Positions 6,008-6,221 of a DNA stretch of 6,221 nt are shown piece after piece (position 1 is the first letter of the stretch; each line of letters begins with the position of its first letter). Source of the DNA: Bordetella parapertussis (GTDB lineage: Bacteria; Pseudomonadota; Gammaproteobacteria; Burkholderiales; Burkholderiaceae_B); the NCBI GenBank assembly GCA_945883615.1, contig CAMCYB010000070.1, forward strand, positions 1-6,221, written 5' to 3'. Both the position numbers and the translations under genes were made by a program. The notes below the pieces were generated by a model, which did not search any database, was not told the origin of the DNA, and saw nothing but the letters and a program-made list of their open reading frames with translations.

Positions 6008-6093
6008 ATTTAATTCAAACCTAAGTATTGGGTTTCATGTCACCGGTTTTCAAATAAATGATCGATCACCTCAACCCCCTCTGTCACAATAGT

Positions 6094-6221
6094 TGTCCGG
6101 TCTTTTAATTTCTTTTCTTAATCTTTTGGGGCGGTTGGAGTGAAGTTGCTATGCCAACCTACAGCACTGAATTTAAAGACAACATCGTTCGTAAAATGAT
6201 GCCCCCTAATAGCCAAAGCGT
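6094..6221 (+). mobile_element. Left end of a second IS3-family insertion sequence, continues past the window
   Basis: An IS3-family orfA starts at 6151, so the element begins a short way upstream. TGTCCGGTCTTTTAATTTCT at 6094 is a plausible left terminal repeat: it begins with TG, as family ends do, and lies 57 bases before orfA, a usual leader length. The exact edge is inferred, since the right end is outside the window. The repeat and protein differ from those of the IS at the left edge, so these are two kinds of element. Confidence 0.65.
6151..6221 (+). CDS. IS3-family transposase OrfA, N-terminal fragment
   Basis: The frame is open from ATG 6151 to the window end and gives 23 residues beginning MPTYSTEFKDNIVRKMMPPN. 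The pattern YSxEFKxxIVxKMxPPN is the start of IS3-family OrfA proteins, which continue with a helix-turn-helix that binds the IS ends. A GGAG at 6137-6140 lies 10 bases before the ATG and supports this start. The gene is cut only by the window edge. Confidence 0.8.
   Translation, partial: MPTYSTEFKDNIVRKMMPPNSQS

Noticed and set aside
6059..6068. Perfect 10-bp palindrome TGATCGATCA
   Set aside because: It is short and made of two overlapping GATC words. Nothing nearby makes it more than a chance palindrome.
5660..6092. Short open frames within and upstream of the pseudouridine synthase gene
   Set aside because: One is a shadow of the enzyme. The other (5889-6092) reads through the heptamer repeat with no ribosome binding site or family features.
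1..6221. Composite transposon formed by the two flanking IS elements
   Set aside because: The two elements have different terminal repeats and transposases, and the DNA between them is core chromosomal content, not accessory cargo.

Overview
The window reads as a stretch of betaproteobacterial chromosome, most likely Burkholderiales, with moderate GC (mid-40s % by eye, not computed). The evidence is the protein style: a PpiD starting MFDLIRNHKRW, an RlmJ with the DPSY form of the methyltransferase motif, a long-insert RsuA/RluF-type pseudouridine synthase, and a divergent ybbA/tesA pair. Genus cannot be given from the sequence alone.

Layout, left to right. Positions 1-147 are the right end of an IS3-family insertion sequence (OrfB C-terminus, then an inverted repeat of the IS629/IS3411 type). 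It has cut into a DMT/EamA-type drug/metabolite transporter gene, of which only the C-terminal ~179 codons remain (148-687). Convergent to that remnant, and overlapping it by 28 bp, is ybbA (660-1352, minus), an ABC-transporter ATPase of the LolD/MacB type. Divergent from ybbA is tesA (1479-2180, plus), a secreted GDSL esterase/lysophospholipase. tesA converges on ppiD (2285-4234, minus), the membrane-anchored periplasmic parvulin chaperone. The ~100 bp between them is filled with short tandem repeats. ppiD is divergent from rlmJ (4347-5204, plus), a 23S rRNA m6A methyltransferase. rlmJ overlaps by 9 bp the end of a convergent pseudouridine synthase gene (5196-5924, minus). Upstream of that gene lies an in-phase array of heptamers, and then at about 6094 a second, different IS3-family element begins, with its orfA start at 6151.

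Functionally this is a block of housekeeping genes: envelope protein folding (PpiD), periplasmic lipid/ester hydrolysis (TesA) with its usual ATPase neighbour (YbbA), and two rRNA-modifying enzymes (RlmJ and the pseudouridine synthase). They do not form one operon, because neighbouring genes alternate in direction. The block is bounded on both sides by IS3-family elements, and one of them has destroyed a transporter gene, which suggests an IS-active genome with ongoing gene loss.

I found no convincing new multi-gene system. The least ordinary features are the short tandem-repeat arrays. A 13-bp array of about seven copies runs in phase from the last codons of tesA. A 10-bp duplication spans the ppiD stop codon. 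A 7-bp array of about six units lies upstream of the pseudouridine synthase. The 13-bp and 7-bp arrays share the word CTGAAGT (ACTTCAG on the other strand).
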